Shown: piece after piece, positions 1 to 8,079 of the stretch
Layout of the letters: every line of letters begins with the position of its first letter
How positions within the stretch are numbered: the first letter of the stretch is position 1
From: Bacillota bacterium
GTDB lineage: Bacteria; Bacillota; Clostridia; Christensenellales; CAG-138
Assembly: GCA_023461495.1 (NCBI GenBank)
Contig: JAEYLA010000227.1
Location: 1 to 9,454 of the forward strand
DNA length: 9,454 bases
Direction: 5' to 3'
Made by a program: the position numbers and the translations under genes
The notes under the pieces: model-generated
Told to the model about the DNA's origin: nothing
What the model saw: only the letters and a program-made list of their open reading frames with translations
Database searches by the model: none

Positions 1-2018
1 AATTTAAAGTGGTATCCCCCTTTGAACCGCAGGGCGACCAGCCGCAGGCGATCGATACGCTTGCGCAGGGCGTGGAACGGGGGGACAGGCTGCAGGTGCT
101 TTTAGGCGTCACAGGCAGCGGAAAAACATTCACCATGGCAAAGGTGGTCGAGCGTGTGCAGCGGCCTACGCTCGTATTGGCGCACAACAAAACGCTTGCG
201 GCGCAGCTCTGTTCCGAGTTTAAGGAGTTCTTTCCCGACAGCGCCGTGGAATACTTTGTCAGCTACTATGATTATTATCAGCCGGAGGCGTACATCGCCT
301 CCTCGGATACCTATATCGAAAAGGTCTCCACCGTCAACGAGGAAATCGACAAGCTGCGGCACAGCGCGACCTGCGCGCTCAACGAGCGGCGGGATGTGAT
401 CATTGTCGCGTCCGTTTCCTGTATTTATGCGCTGGGCGATCCGGAGGAGTACATGCGCCTCTCCATATCCTTAAGAAAAGGTATGGAGATCGGGCGGGAC
501 GAGGTTATGCGAAAGCTTGTGGACATCCAGTACCAGCGCAATGACTTTGATTTTGCGCGCGGTACGTTCCGCGCGCGCGGGGATGTGCTCGAAATATTCC
601 CGATGAACTGGTCCGAAAAGGCGCTGCGGGTGGAGTTCTTTGGCGACGAGATCGAGCGCATCAGCGAGGTGAACGTGGTCACGGGCGAGATGCTGATAGA
701 CCGCGCGCATGTCGCGATCTTCCCGGCCTCCCACTATGCGACAAGCCGGGATAAATTAAACGCCGCCATGCAGGAAATTGAGGACGATATGTACGCCCGC
801 GTACGGGAATTAAAGGCGCAGGACAAGCTGGTGGAAGCGCAGCGCCTGGAGCAGCGGACGCTGTATGATTTGGAAATGATGCGGGAGCTTGGCTATTGCA
901 GCGGTATTGAAAACTACTCCCGCTATTTTGACGGGCGCACGCCCGGCCAGCCGCCCTTTACGCTGCTTGATTACTTCCCCAACGACTTTTTATTGTTTGT
1001 GGATGAAAGCCATGTCACGCTGCCGCAGGCGCGGGGCATGTACAGGGGGGACCGCGCGCGCAAGGAAAACCTGGTGCAGTACGGCTTCCGCATTCCGTCC
1101 GCGTACGACAACCGCCCCCTGAAGTTTGAGGAGTTTGAGGACCGCATCAATCAGGTGGTGTGCGTTTCCGCAACGCCGGGGAATTATGAAATGGGGCTCA
1201 CCACGCAGGTGGCGGAGCAGATCATCCGCCCGACCGGCCTGATAGATCCGGAAATCTCCATCCGTCCCGTCAAGGGCCAGGTGGACGATATCCTGGGCGA
1301 GGTCAAGCAGGTCGCCGCAAAGGGCTTCCGTACGCTCATTACCACGCTCACCAAGCGTATGGCGGAGAACCTGACGGAGTATCTGGACGGCATGGGCATC
1401 CGGGTGCGATATATGCACAGCGATATTGAGACCATTGAGCGCATGGAGATCATCCGTGATCTCAGGCTTGGGGAGTTCGATGTGCTCGTCGGCATCAACC
1501 TGCTGCGTGAAGGGCTGGATTTGCCGGAGGTTGGCTTAGTCTGCATTCTTGACGCGGATAAGGAGGGCTTCCTCCGGTCGGATACCTCGCTCATACAGAC
1601 CATCGGCCGCGCGGCGCGCAATGTGGAGGGCAGGGTCATCCTGTATGCGGACGTCATCACACCGTCCATGCAGCGCGCGATGGATGAAACAGAACGCCGC
1701 CGCGCCAAGCAGCAGGCGTATAATGAGGAGCATGGCATTACGCCAAAGAGCATCACAAAAGCGATCCATAACGTGCTTGAGATATCTAGAAAGGTCAAGG
1801 ATGCGGCAGGCGCGCTCTCGCCCGAGGACAGGGAGAAGCGTATCTCTATCCTCACCCAGCAGATGCGCGAGGCTGCGGCGGCGCTGGAGTTTGAGGCCGC
1901 GGCAAAGCTCAGGGATGAGCTGCGCTCTTTGCAGGGGGAAACGGCGCTTGCGCCGAGCAAACCCGCACCCGGCACCGTGGGCAGCAAAAAGCCCGCACGG
2001 GGCAGGACGCGCAAGTAA
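1..2018 (+). CDS. uvrB: UvrABC excision nuclease subunit B, 5' end outside the window
   Basis: DNA-damage verification helicase-like subunit of nucleotide excision repair. It receives damaged DNA from UvrA, inserts a beta-hairpin between the strands and recruits UvrC. In-frame codons start at base 3 (F-K), before the GTG at 9. UvrB proteins normally read FKLVSPFEPQGDQP here, so the GTG at 9 is an internal Val and the true start is a few codons upstream of the window. Visible motifs are Walker A GVTGSGKT (bases 105-128), the aromatic YYDYYQPEAY beta-hairpin region (about 265-294), the DESH Walker B box (1002-1013), helicase motif VI QTIGRAARN (about 1590-1620) and a C-terminal UVR coiled-coil domain (about 1838-1970) that contacts UvrA or UvrC. 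The protein ends in a Lys/Arg-rich tail. Length (about 670 residues) is normal for the family. uvrA follows after 57 bases with no terminator, so the two are probably co-transcribed. Confidence 0.98.
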   Translation, partial: FKVVSPFEPQGDQPQAIDTLAQGVERGDRLQVLLGVTGSGKTFTMAKVVERVQRPTLVLAHNKTLAAQLCSEFKEFFPDSAVEYFVSYYDYYQPEAYIASSDTYIEKVSTVNEEIDKLRHSATCALNERRDVIIVASVSCIYALGDPEEYMRLSISLRKGMEIGRDEVMRKLVDIQYQRNDFDFARGTFRARGDVLEIFPMNWSEKALRVEFFGDEIERISEVNVVTGEMLIDRAHVAIFPASHYATSRDKLNAAMQEIEDDMYARVRELKAQDKLVEAQRLEQRTLYDLEMMRELGYCSGIENYSRYFDGRTPGQPPFTLLDYFPNDFLLFVDESHVTLPQARGMYRGDRARKENLVQYGFRIPSAYDNRPLKFEEFEDRINQVVCVSATPGNYEMGLTTQVAEQIIRPTGLIDPEISIRPVKGQVDDILGEVKQVAAKGFRTLITTLTKRMAENLTEYLDGMGIRVRYMHSDIETIERMEIIRDLRLGEFDVLVGINLLREGLDLPEVGLVCILDADKEGFLRSDTSLIQTIGRAARNVEGRVILYADVITPSMQRAMDETERRRAKQQAYNEEHGITPKSITKAIHNVLEISRKVKDAAGALSPEDREKRISILTQQMREAAAALEFEAAAKLRDELRSLQGETALAPSKPAPGTVGSKKPARGRTRK

Positions 2019-2075
2019 ACGGCATACAACCGGAAAACCGGTCAAATATTGATAAAAGGGAAATTGGTTTTACAC

Positions 2076-4901
2076 ATGCACGATTCGATTGTCATCAAAG
2101 GGGCACGGGAGCACAACCTCAAGAATGTGACGCTCACGCTGCCCAGAAACAAGCTGATTGTTATGACGGGGCTTTCCGGCTCAGGAAAGTCCTCGTTGGC
2201 GTTTGATACCATTTACGCGGAAGGGCAGCGGCGATATGTGGAAAGCCTGTCCGCTTATGCGCGTCAGTTCCTTGGGCAGATGGAAAAGCCGGATGTGGAT
2301 TCCATAGAAGGGCTTTCTCCCGCCATCTCCATTGATCAGAAGAGCACCAGCCACAATCCGAGATCTACAGTAGGCACGGTAACGGAAATACACGATTACC
2401 TGCGCCTGCTCTATGCGCGGTGCGGCATCCCGCATTGCCCAAGCTGCGGCAAGCCCATCTCCCGCCAGTCGATCGACCAGGTGGTGGATCAGGTGCTTTC
2501 CCTGCCGGAGGGCACACGCATCCAAATCATGGCCCCGTGCGTGCGCGGCAGGAAGGGCGAGCACCAGAAATTACTCGATCAGCTGCGCAAGGACGGGTAT
2601 GTCCGCGTGCGGGTGGACGGCACACAATATGACATTGGCGACGTCCCGGCGCTCGATAAGAAATTCAAGCATACTATAGAGGCGATCGTAGACCGCCTTG
2701 TCATCAAGCCCGGCATTGAAAGCCGCCTGACGGACAGCATTGAAACCGCGTTTGCGCTTGCGGGCAATCTGGCGCTTGTGGATATCATTGACGGCGAGCC
2801 CATGCTGTTTTCCCAAAACTATGCGTGCCCGGATTGCGGCATCAGTATGGAGGAGCTTTCCCCGCGCATGTTCTCCTTCAACAACCCCTTTGGCGCCTGT
2901 CCCACATGCACGGGGCTTGGGACGCTGCTAAAGATAGACCCGGAGCTTGTCATACCCGACCCTTCGCTTTCGCTTGAGCAGGGCGCGATCAGTGTAACGG
3001 GCTGGCACAGCGATGCGCACGAAAGCATCGCGTACATGTACTTTAAGGCGCTTTCGGAAGCGTATGGCTTTTCGCTGCATACGCCGGTCAAGGACCTGCC
3101 CCAAAAGGCGCGTAACGCCATCCTGTATGGCACCGGCAAGGAAAAGCTGCACATCATATACTCCAAGGAGTATGGCTCCGGCTCGTTCGACGCGCCGTTT
3201 GAGGGCATCATCAACAACCTTGAGCGCCGCTATAAAGAAACGCAGAGCGATTATTCCAAGCAGGAGATCGAAGCGTTTATGGCGAACACGCTTTGCCCGG
3301 ATTGCCACGGCAAGCGCCTGAAGCCGGAAAGCCTCGCGGTGACGGTGGGGGAGAAGAACATATCGGATTTGAGCGAGGCTACTGTATTGGAGGCGCGCAC
3401 GTTTTTGGACAGCCTTTCGCTTTCAAGCTCCAACCAGATCATCGCCTCGCAGATTTTGAAAGAGATCGACGCGCGCCTTGGCTTCCTGGTGGATGTGGGC
3501 TTAGACTATCTCACGCTTTCGCGCGGGGCCAGCACGCTTTCGGGCGGGGAGGCGCAGCGCATCCGGCTTGCAACACAGATCGGTTCCGGCCTTGTGGGCG
3601 TATTGTACATTCTTGACGAGCCGAGCATCGGCCTGCACCAGCGGGACAACGCCAGGCTTCTTACCACGTTGAAGCACATGCGCGATATCGGAAACACCCT
3701 TATCGTCGTCGAACACGACGAGGAAACGATGATGGAGGCCGACTATCTTGTGGACATCGGCCCCGGCGCCGGCGAGCATGGCGGGCATATTGTGGCGGCG
3801 GGCGAGGTCAGGGAAGTGATGGCGTGCGAGGCATCCGTCACCGGCCAGTTCTTAAGGGGCACGCGCAGCATCCCCGTGCCGGAAAAACGCCGCCCGCTCA
3901 ACGGAAAATGGCTGCATGTCAAAGGGGCGCGCGCGCATAACCTCAAAGGGATCGATGTGGACATCCCGCTCGGCGTGTTCAGCTGCGTGACAGGCGTTTC
4001 CGGCTCGGGCAAATCGAGCCTTGTCAATGAGCTGGTGAAAAAGACCCTGCTGCGCGATCTCAACCGCGCGCGGGTGCGCCCCGGCGATTGCGACGGCATC
4101 ACGGGCATCGAGCATCTTGATAAGATCATCGATATCGATCAAAGCCCCATTGGACGTACGCCAAGGAGCAACCCGGCCACCTATACGGGCCTGTTTGACC
4201 TGGTGCGTGAGGTGTTCGCCATGACGCCGGATGCAAAGCTCAGGGGATACACGAACGGCAGGTTCAGCTTTAACGTCAAGGGTGGGCGCTGCGAGGCGTG
4301 CAACGGCGATGGCATCCTGAAAATCGAAATGCACTTTTTACCGGACGTCTATGTCCCCTGCGAGGTTTGCGGCGGCAAGCGCTACAACCGTGAGACGCTG
4401 GAGGTCCGGTACAAGGGCAAATCCATTTACGATGTGCTGGAAATGACGGTGGAGGAGGCGCTTTCGTTCTTTTCGCCCATTCCCCGCATTGCAAAAAAAC
4501 TGCAGACGCTTTATGATGTAGGGCTATCCTATGTCAAGCTCGGGCAGCCGTCTACACAGCTTTCCGGCGGCGAGGCGCAGCGCGTCAAGCTTGCGACGGA
4601 GCTTTCAAGAAGGGATACCGGGCGGACGCTCTATGTGCTCGACGAACCCACAACGGGGCTGCATATGGCGGACGTGGAGCGGTTGTTGGAGATTTTGCAG
4701 CGCCTGTGCGAGAGCGGAAGTTCCGTATTGGTGATTGAACATAATCTTGATGTCATCAAGACGGCGGATTATATTATAGATATGGGTCCGGAGGGAGGAG
4801 ACCGCGGCGGCTGTGTCATTGCCAGCGGTTCCCCCGAGGAAGTCGCCCGGGCGGAAGGAAGCTATACGGGGCAGTACCTCTCGCGCGTGCTGCACCGGTA
4901 G
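2076..4901 (+). CDS. uvrA: UvrABC excision nuclease subunit A (damage-sensing ATPase)
   Basis: Tandem ABC-type ATPase that scans DNA for bulky lesions as a dimer and loads UvrB. From the ATG at 2076 the protein has 941 residues, the usual UvrA length. The first Walker A (GLSGSGKSS) is at about 32-40, and the second (GVSGSGKSS) at about 640-648. Two LSGGEAQR signatures lie near 488 and 829, each followed by a Walker B ending in LDEP. Zinc-binding cysteines are C251/C254/C275/C278 and C739/C742/C762/C765; a further CxxxxCxxC cluster (C116, C121, C124) lies in the signature-domain insert. I chose ATG 2076 because the conserved core begins right after it (IVIKGAREHNLKNV). A TTG at 2049 is in frame but would add an unconserved tail. 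The likely Shine-Dalgarno, AAAAGGG at 2054-2060, is 15 bases from this ATG, which is longer than usual. No LexA box can be judged because the operon promoter is outside the window. Confidence 0.98.
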   Translation: MHDSIVIKGAREHNLKNVTLTLPRNKLIVMTGLSGSGKSSLAFDTIYAEGQRRYVESLSAYARQFLGQMEKPDVDSIEGLSPAISIDQKSTSHNPRSTVGTVTEIHDYLRLLYARCGIPHCPSCGKPISRQSIDQVVDQVLSLPEGTRIQIMAPCVRGRKGEHQKLLDQLRKDGYVRVRVDGTQYDIGDVPALDKKFKHTIEAIVDRLVIKPGIESRLTDSIETAFALAGNLALVDIIDGEPMLFSQNYACPDCGISMEELSPRMFSFNNPFGACPTCTGLGTLLKIDPELVIPDPSLSLEQGAISVTGWHSDAHESIAYMYFKALSEAYGFSLHTPVKDLPQKARNAILYGTGKEKLHIIYSKEYGSGSFDAPFEGIINNLERRYKETQSDYSKQEIEAFMANTLCPDCHGKRLKPESLAVTVGEKNISDLSEATVLEARTFLDSLSLSSSNQIIASQILKEIDARLGFLVDVGLDYLTLSRGASTLSGGEAQRIRLATQIGSGLVGVLYILDEPSIGLHQRDNARLLTTLKHMRDIGNTLIVVEHDEETMMEADYLVDIGPGAGEHGGHIVAAGEVREVMACEASVTGQFLRGTRSIPVPEKRRPLNGKWLHVKGARAHNLKGIDVDIPLGVFSCVTGVSGSGKSSLVNELVKKTLLRDLNRARVRPGDCDGITGIEHLDKIIDIDQSPIGRTPRSNPATYTGLFDLVREVFAMTPDAKLRGYTNGRFSFNVKGGRCEACNGDGILKIEMHFLPDVYVPCEVCGGKRYNRETLEVRYKGKSIYDVLEMTVEEALSFFSPIPRIAKKLQTLYDVGLSYVKLGQPSTQLSGGEAQRVKLATELSRRDTGRTLYVLDEPTTGLHMADVERLLEILQRLCESGSSVLVIEHNLDVIKTADYIIDMGPEGGDRGGCVIASGSPEEVARAEGSYTGQYLSRVLHR

Positions 4902-4949
4902 GGCAAGTATCCGCCCCAACTCTATTTTGAAAAGATCGGGGGTATGCGT

Positions 4950-5690
4950 ATGGCATTTACCATGGAACGGTGGCATTCCGCCGTTGGTCAGCGGTTTGCG
5001 GTACGGAAATACAAGGCGGAGCCGGATGAAAAGGAAATGGACGAACTATACCGGCAGGCGGAGCAGCTTTCCGCACGGGGCGTCCGCATCCTCATCGGCC
5101 ATGAACCCAAGGTATTTGCACCCATACTGTTCGGGGCCGGGCGCATCAAGGGTACGGGCTGGTTTGCGGCATTCGTACAGGATGCGGAGGCGGACGACCG
5201 GACGGTCGGCTACCTTGGCGAGGCGTTCGTGCTCGAAGCGACGGCAATGGGTTTTGGCACCTGCTGGCTTGGCATGTACAACAAAAAGGCTGCGGCCGCT
5301 GCGCTAGAACTAAAGCCCGGCGAGGAACTGACCTGCATCACGCCGCTTGGCGAGGCCGCTGAAAACTATGCCGCGCGCCCCAGAAGAGCGCTTGATAAGC
5401 TGACAGGCATGACCCAGGAAGAACTGCAGATGCTGCCGGAGTGGCAGCAGCGCGCGCTTGAATGCGCGCGGCTTGCGCCTTCCGCCGTCAACGGCCAGCC
5501 CTGGCAGTATATTGTAGAGGGCGAGAATATCCGCGTGCGCAACACCGGCAACAACTACGGCTATGGCATGATCGACTGCGGCATTACCATGCTGCATCTG
5601 GAGCTTGGCGCAGCCCATGGCGGCGTTGCGGGCGAGTGGAGCTTTGAAGCGGATGACGCCATATTTACCCCGACCTCGTATGAGAATTAA
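4950..5690 (+). CDS. Nitroreductase family protein, TM1586-like two-part type
   Basis: Predicted FMN-dependent oxidoreductase of about 246 residues; substrate unknown. The N-terminal part has a W-x-x-A-V...R-F-A-V-R-x-Y motif resembling the FMN-phosphate region of nitroreductases, followed by a GTGWFAAFV segment and the GEAFVLEATAMGFGTCWLG helix, which resembles the late FMN-binding helix of the family. The APSAVNGQPW motif, which is normally near the N-terminus, lies at residues 176-185. This permuted, pseudo-duplicated order matches what I recall for the TM1586 putative nitroreductase family, in which one chain supplies both halves of the fold. Two ATGs, at 4944 and 4950, are in frame. The only G-rich site, GGGGG at 4938-4942, leaves one base before the first and seven before the second, so 4950 is preferred. 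The gene begins 48 bases after uvrA with no visible terminator, so it may be the distal gene of the repair operon. A functional link to repair is not shown. Confidence 0.85.
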   Translation: MAFTMERWHSAVGQRFAVRKYKAEPDEKEMDELYRQAEQLSARGVRILIGHEPKVFAPILFGAGRIKGTGWFAAFVQDAEADDRTVGYLGEAFVLEATAMGFGTCWLGMYNKKAAAAALELKPGEELTCITPLGEAAENYAARPRRALDKLTGMTQEELQMLPEWQQRALECARLAPSAVNGQPWQYIVEGENIRVRNTGNNYGYGMIDCGITMLHLELGAAHGGVAGEWSFEADDAIFTPTSYEN

Positions 5691-5719
5691 GCGCCTTTTG
5701 GCGCTTTTCTTGCTTTTTT
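5689..5719 (+). terminator. Rho-independent terminator after the nitroreductase gene
   Basis: A perfect 7-bp stem, AAGCGCC (5689-5695) and GGCGCTT (5700-5706), closes a TTTT loop and runs into TTCTTGCTTTTTT. The stem begins within the TAA stop codon of the nitroreductase gene. This probably ends the uvrB-uvrA-nitroreductase transcript. Only about 27 bases then separate it from the next gene. Confidence 0.85.
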
Positions 5720-5746
5720 GATTCCACAGCACGAAAGGGGACAGCA

Positions 5747-6673
5747 ATGGAACTGTTGCGCGCGCTTGCCGAACTTCGCACGCCGTTTTGGGATGCCGTG
5801 ATGGGCGCTCTGACCTATCTCGGGGATGAAACGGTATTCATGGCTGCAGGGCTCATTGTAATCTGGTGTATCGATAAAAAATGGGGCTTCCGCCTGTTCT
5901 ATATGGGGCTCTTAGGCACGGCGCTCAACCAGCTGCTCAAGGCCATCTTCCTGTTGCCGCGCCCGTGGGTGCAGGACCCGGCGTTCTCCATTGTGGAGGC
6001 CGCGCGGGAGGGGGCAACAGGGTATTCCTTCCCCAGCGGACATACGCAAAGCGCGGTCATGCTGTTTGGAGGCATTGCCATGTGGCGCAAAAAAAGATGG
6101 GTCACGGTGATGGCCGTTGCCGTCATCCTCATAACGGCGTTTTCCAGAATGTATCTTGGCGTGCATACACCGCTTGACGTCGGCGTTTCCCTGGGCGCGG
6201 GCATATTGATGCTCGTGCTGATGCATTACGCGTTCCGCTATGCGGACAGCGGCAGGCGCGCCGTCTATATATTGGGAGGTGCCGGCATGCTGTTTGCGGC
6301 AGCCGTGATTCTGTATCTGCTCCTTGCGCCAATCACCCCGGCCAATGTGGACGAATTTGACGCGCACGGCAGGGAAAGCGTATGGTCCCTTGTCGGGGCA
6401 ATGCTGGGGCTGTTGTGCATCTGGTGGATCGACGACAAGTATCTCCAGTTTCCGGTAAAGGCGGTGTGGTGGGCGCAGGCAATCAAATGCTTGGGCGGCC
6501 TTGCGCTTTTGATGGCGGTGCGCGTCGTATTGAAAGCGCCGCTCAACGCGCTGTTTGCGGGGGATGCCGCGGCGAATGGCTTGCGGTATTTGATCATGAC
6601 ATTGGCCGGCGGGGCGGTCTGGCCAATGACGTTCCGCTTCTTTTCCCGGCTGGGCAGCCGGAGGAAGCCTTAA
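5747..6673 (+). CDS. PAP2-family membrane phosphatase
   Basis: Integral membrane phosphatase of 308 residues. The PAP2 (type 2 phosphatidic acid phosphatase) catalytic set is complete: K-x6-RP at K65 to P73, PSGH at 96-99, and SR-x5-H-x3-D at S133 to D144, including catalytic H140. By family knowledge these residues bind phosphate and form a phosphohistidine intermediate. Substrates in this family include undecaprenyl pyrophosphate, phosphatidic acid and phosphatidylglycerol phosphate; the sequence does not tell which. About five hydrophobic helices carry the catalytic core. The C-terminal half (residues about 175-300) holds more hydrophobic segments beyond the minimal core, as in many Firmicutes PAP2 proteins. 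A strong ribosome site, AAAGGGG at 5734-5740, sits six bases before the ATG. No promoter stands out in the short gap after the preceding terminator, so expression may depend on read-through or a non-consensus promoter. It ends convergently with the CLC gene. Confidence 0.92.
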   Translation: MELLRALAELRTPFWDAVMGALTYLGDETVFMAAGLIVIWCIDKKWGFRLFYMGLLGTALNQLLKAIFLLPRPWVQDPAFSIVEAAREGATGYSFPSGHTQSAVMLFGGIAMWRKKRWVTVMAVAVILITAFSRMYLGVHTPLDVGVSLGAGILMLVLMHYAFRYADSGRRAVYILGGAGMLFAAAVILYLLLAPITPANVDEFDAHGRESVWSLVGAMLGLLCIWWIDDKYLQFPVKAVWWAQAIKCLGGLALLMAVRVVLKAPLNALFAGDAAANGLRYLIMTLAGGAVWPMTFRFFSRLGSRRKP

Positions 6674-6709
6674 TGGGCTGCCTGCCTTTAAACTGGAAAC
6701 AGGTGCAGA

Positions 6710-6740
6710 AAAGCGGGGCGCCGGGGGGGGGGCGCGCTTT
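6710..6740. repeat. GC-rich hairpin with a run of ten G in the convergent gap
   Basis: Between the PAP2 stop and the CLC stop (6674-6764), AAAGC (6710-6714) and GCTTT (6736-6740) can pair. Inside them GCGCC (6718-6722) pairs with GGCGC (6731-6735), leaving three unpaired G on the left and a loop of eight G. Only three T follow on the plus strand and four on the minus strand, so it could act as a weak bidirectional terminator but lacks a good T-tract. The ten-G run at 6723-6732 is also a place where length errors are likely. Nothing else is seen in this gap. Confidence 0.4.
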
Positions 6741-6764
6741 CGTCATGCATTGGCGGTATTCACG

Positions 6765-7991
6765 CTATAACCCGCTATGGTCTTTCCTTCGCTGCAGCGG
6801 ATAAATGGACAGGTTGCCGTTGCAGACATAGGCAAGCGCGCATACCACAACAAAATAGGGCAGGTAGGAAAAGCCGAACACCTCCGCGCCGATGAGCATT
6901 GGGGTGATGAAGGTGTTTGTCGCGCTTCCAAATACGGCGGCATACCCAAGGGCGGCGGCAAAAGGGGCGGGAATGCCAAGCAAAGCGGCAAGCGCCACGC
7001 CCAGCGATGCGCCGATGGAAAAGAGCGGCGTTACCTCCCCGCCCTGAAAGCCCGCGGACAGGGTGACGGCGGTAAACAGGAATTTCAACGCAAAATCCCA
7101 AGGAAAAATCCCGGCATCAAAGCTCATGGAAATCAGGTTCGTCCCAAGGCCGGAGTAGCGGCCGTTCCAGAAAAGCAGGGAAAGGCCGCCGATTGCGGTG
7201 CCGATCACAAGGATGCGCAGAAGGGGATTGTGCAGCTTGCCGGAGAGCCACTTCTTTGTTTTGTGCAGGCATAGGGAAAACAAGCCGCCCGCGGCCCCGA
7301 ACGCTGCGCCAAGGAGAAGCAACTGCAATACGAGCATCCACGAAAAGGAAATGCCCGCATTGAGTGCGAAACTGAATTTCTCCAGCCCAAACAGGTTTGA
7401 CGTATAGCTCGCGGCGAATGAGGCCACCAATGCGGGAAGAAGCGCCTCGTGCTCCAGAAGCCCCACAGTAAGCACCTCAAGGGCGAAAAAGGTGGCGGCG
7501 ATTGGGGTCTGGAACAGCCCCGCAAAGCCTGCCGCCATGCCGGTGACCAGCAGGAGCTTTCTTGCATTGCGGATCGGCAGGCGTTTGCCTAGGGAATGCG
7601 CAATCGTTCCGCCGATCTGGATGGCAACGCCCTCCCTGCCAGCACTGCCGCCAAACAGATGTGTCAGCCATGTCCCGGCGATGCTAAACGGAACCAAACG
7701 AAGCGGGATATCCGCCGCCGCGCCATGCCCGGCCTCAAAGATCAGGGACATGCCCTTTCCGCTTTGTCCGCCGAACCTCCGGTAGCACCATACGATGCCT
7801 GCGCCGACAACACCTAAGAACGGCAAAAACCAGCCCGCGTGCTCCATCTGGATATCCGTAACGGCAAGCAGTACCCGTCCGAACACGGCGCAGATTGCAC
7901 CCACAAGTACGCCGAGCGGAAGGGCAATTAACAAAAGAACGATCACGTCCCGGTACGCGGCAAGCGTGTTTTTCAATTTCTTTCCCAACAC
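6765..7991 (-). CDS. CLC-family transporter, probable fluoride/proton antiporter (CLC-F)
   Basis: Multi-helix membrane protein of about 408 residues with the CLC fold motifs. The selectivity-filter segment that reads GSGIP in chloride CLCs is GMSLI here (residues 80-84), so Met replaces the anion-binding Ser. GREG follows, with the gating glutamate at E120, within THLFGGSAGREGVAIQIGG. GFQGGEVTPLF is at about 315-325, and a candidate pore tyrosine (NLSIY, Y397) lies near the C-terminus. From memory, Met at the filter, THLFGGSAGREG and GGEVTP are hallmarks of the CLC-F clade, which exports fluoride in exchange for protons. There is no C-terminal CBS domain. A TTG at 8015 is in frame, but the only good Shine-Dalgarno (GGAGG, 7996-8000) lies downstream of it. 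The real start is therefore GTG 7991 (4-base spacing) or TTG 7988 (7-base spacing). The fluoride riboswitch just upstream supports the fluoride assignment independently. Confidence 0.93.
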   Translation of the reverse strand: MLGKKLKNTLAAYRDVIVLLLIALPLGVLVGAICAVFGRVLLAVTDIQMEHAGWFLPFLGVVGAGIVWCYRRFGGQSGKGMSLIFEAGHGAAADIPLRLVPFSIAGTWLTHLFGGSAGREGVAIQIGGTIAHSLGKRLPIRNARKLLLVTGMAAGFAGLFQTPIAATFFALEVLTVGLLEHEALLPALVASFAASYTSNLFGLEKFSFALNAGISFSWMLVLQLLLLGAAFGAAGGLFSLCLHKTKKWLSGKLHNPLLRILVIGTAIGGLSLLFWNGRYSGLGTNLISMSFDAGIFPWDFALKFLFTAVTLSAGFQGGEVTPLFSIGASLGVALAALLGIPAPFAAALGYAAVFGSATNTFITPMLIGAEVFGFSYLPYFVVVCALAYVCNGNLSIYPLQRRKDHSGL

Positions 7992-7995
7992 AATT

Positions 7996-8000
7996 CCTCC
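7996..8000 (-). promoter_or_regulatory. Ribosome binding site that fixes the CLC start
   Basis: GGAGG on the minus strand. It lies 3' of the TTG codon at 8015 and 4 or 7 bases before GTG 7991 and TTG 7988. This makes one of those two the translational start and places the reading-frame extension to 8015 in the untranslated leader. Confidence 0.75.
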
Positions 8001-8035
8001 AAAGCGCAACTTCAATAAGTGAGCCGCATGACAAT

Positions 8036-8079
8036 AAAAAAGCCGATGCTTCTGCTTTCTAAAACAGAAGTCATCAGCT
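8036..8079 (-). terminator. Riboswitch expression-platform terminator
   Basis: On the minus strand, AGCTGATG-A-CTTCTG (8079-8065) pairs with CAGAAG-CATC-GGCT (8054-8041). The stem has about 14 pairs with one bulged A and one G-U pair, a ten-base loop, and a run of six T (8041-8036). Its 5' arm is the same sequence as the aptamer's P3 3' strand and pseudoknot strand. Aptamer and terminator are therefore mutually exclusive: fluoride binding should prevent termination, and transcription should stop without fluoride. Confidence 0.9.

Noticed and set aside
9..11. GTG at base 9 as the uvrB start
   Set aside because: The upstream in-frame codons encode F-K, which belong to the conserved UvrB N-terminus, and no ribosome site is visible. 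The true start is outside the window.
990..1418. Minus-strand open frame of 142 codons in uvrB
   Set aside because: Antisense to the DESH and motif IV regions of uvrB, with no ribosome site and no recognisable domain.
1184..2029. Long minus-strand open frame of 281 codons opposite uvrB
   Set aside because: It is antisense to the conserved C-terminal half of uvrB, is rich in Ser/Arg low-complexity sequence, and matches no family. It is a GC-driven shadow frame.
2029..2042. Small hairpin ACCGG-AAAA-CCGGT between uvrB and uvrA
   Set aside because: Only five base pairs and no T-tract; too weak to call a terminator, and operon continuity is more likely.
2049..2075. TTG at 2049 as the uvrA start
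   Set aside because: It would add nine unconserved residues and overrun the AAAAGGG site. ATG 2076 sits right before the conserved UvrA core.
6777..7274. Plus-strand open frame of 165 codons opposite the CLC gene
   Set aside because: Fully antisense to conserved transmembrane segments of the transporter; Lys/Gly-rich composition is the complement of hydrophobic codons.
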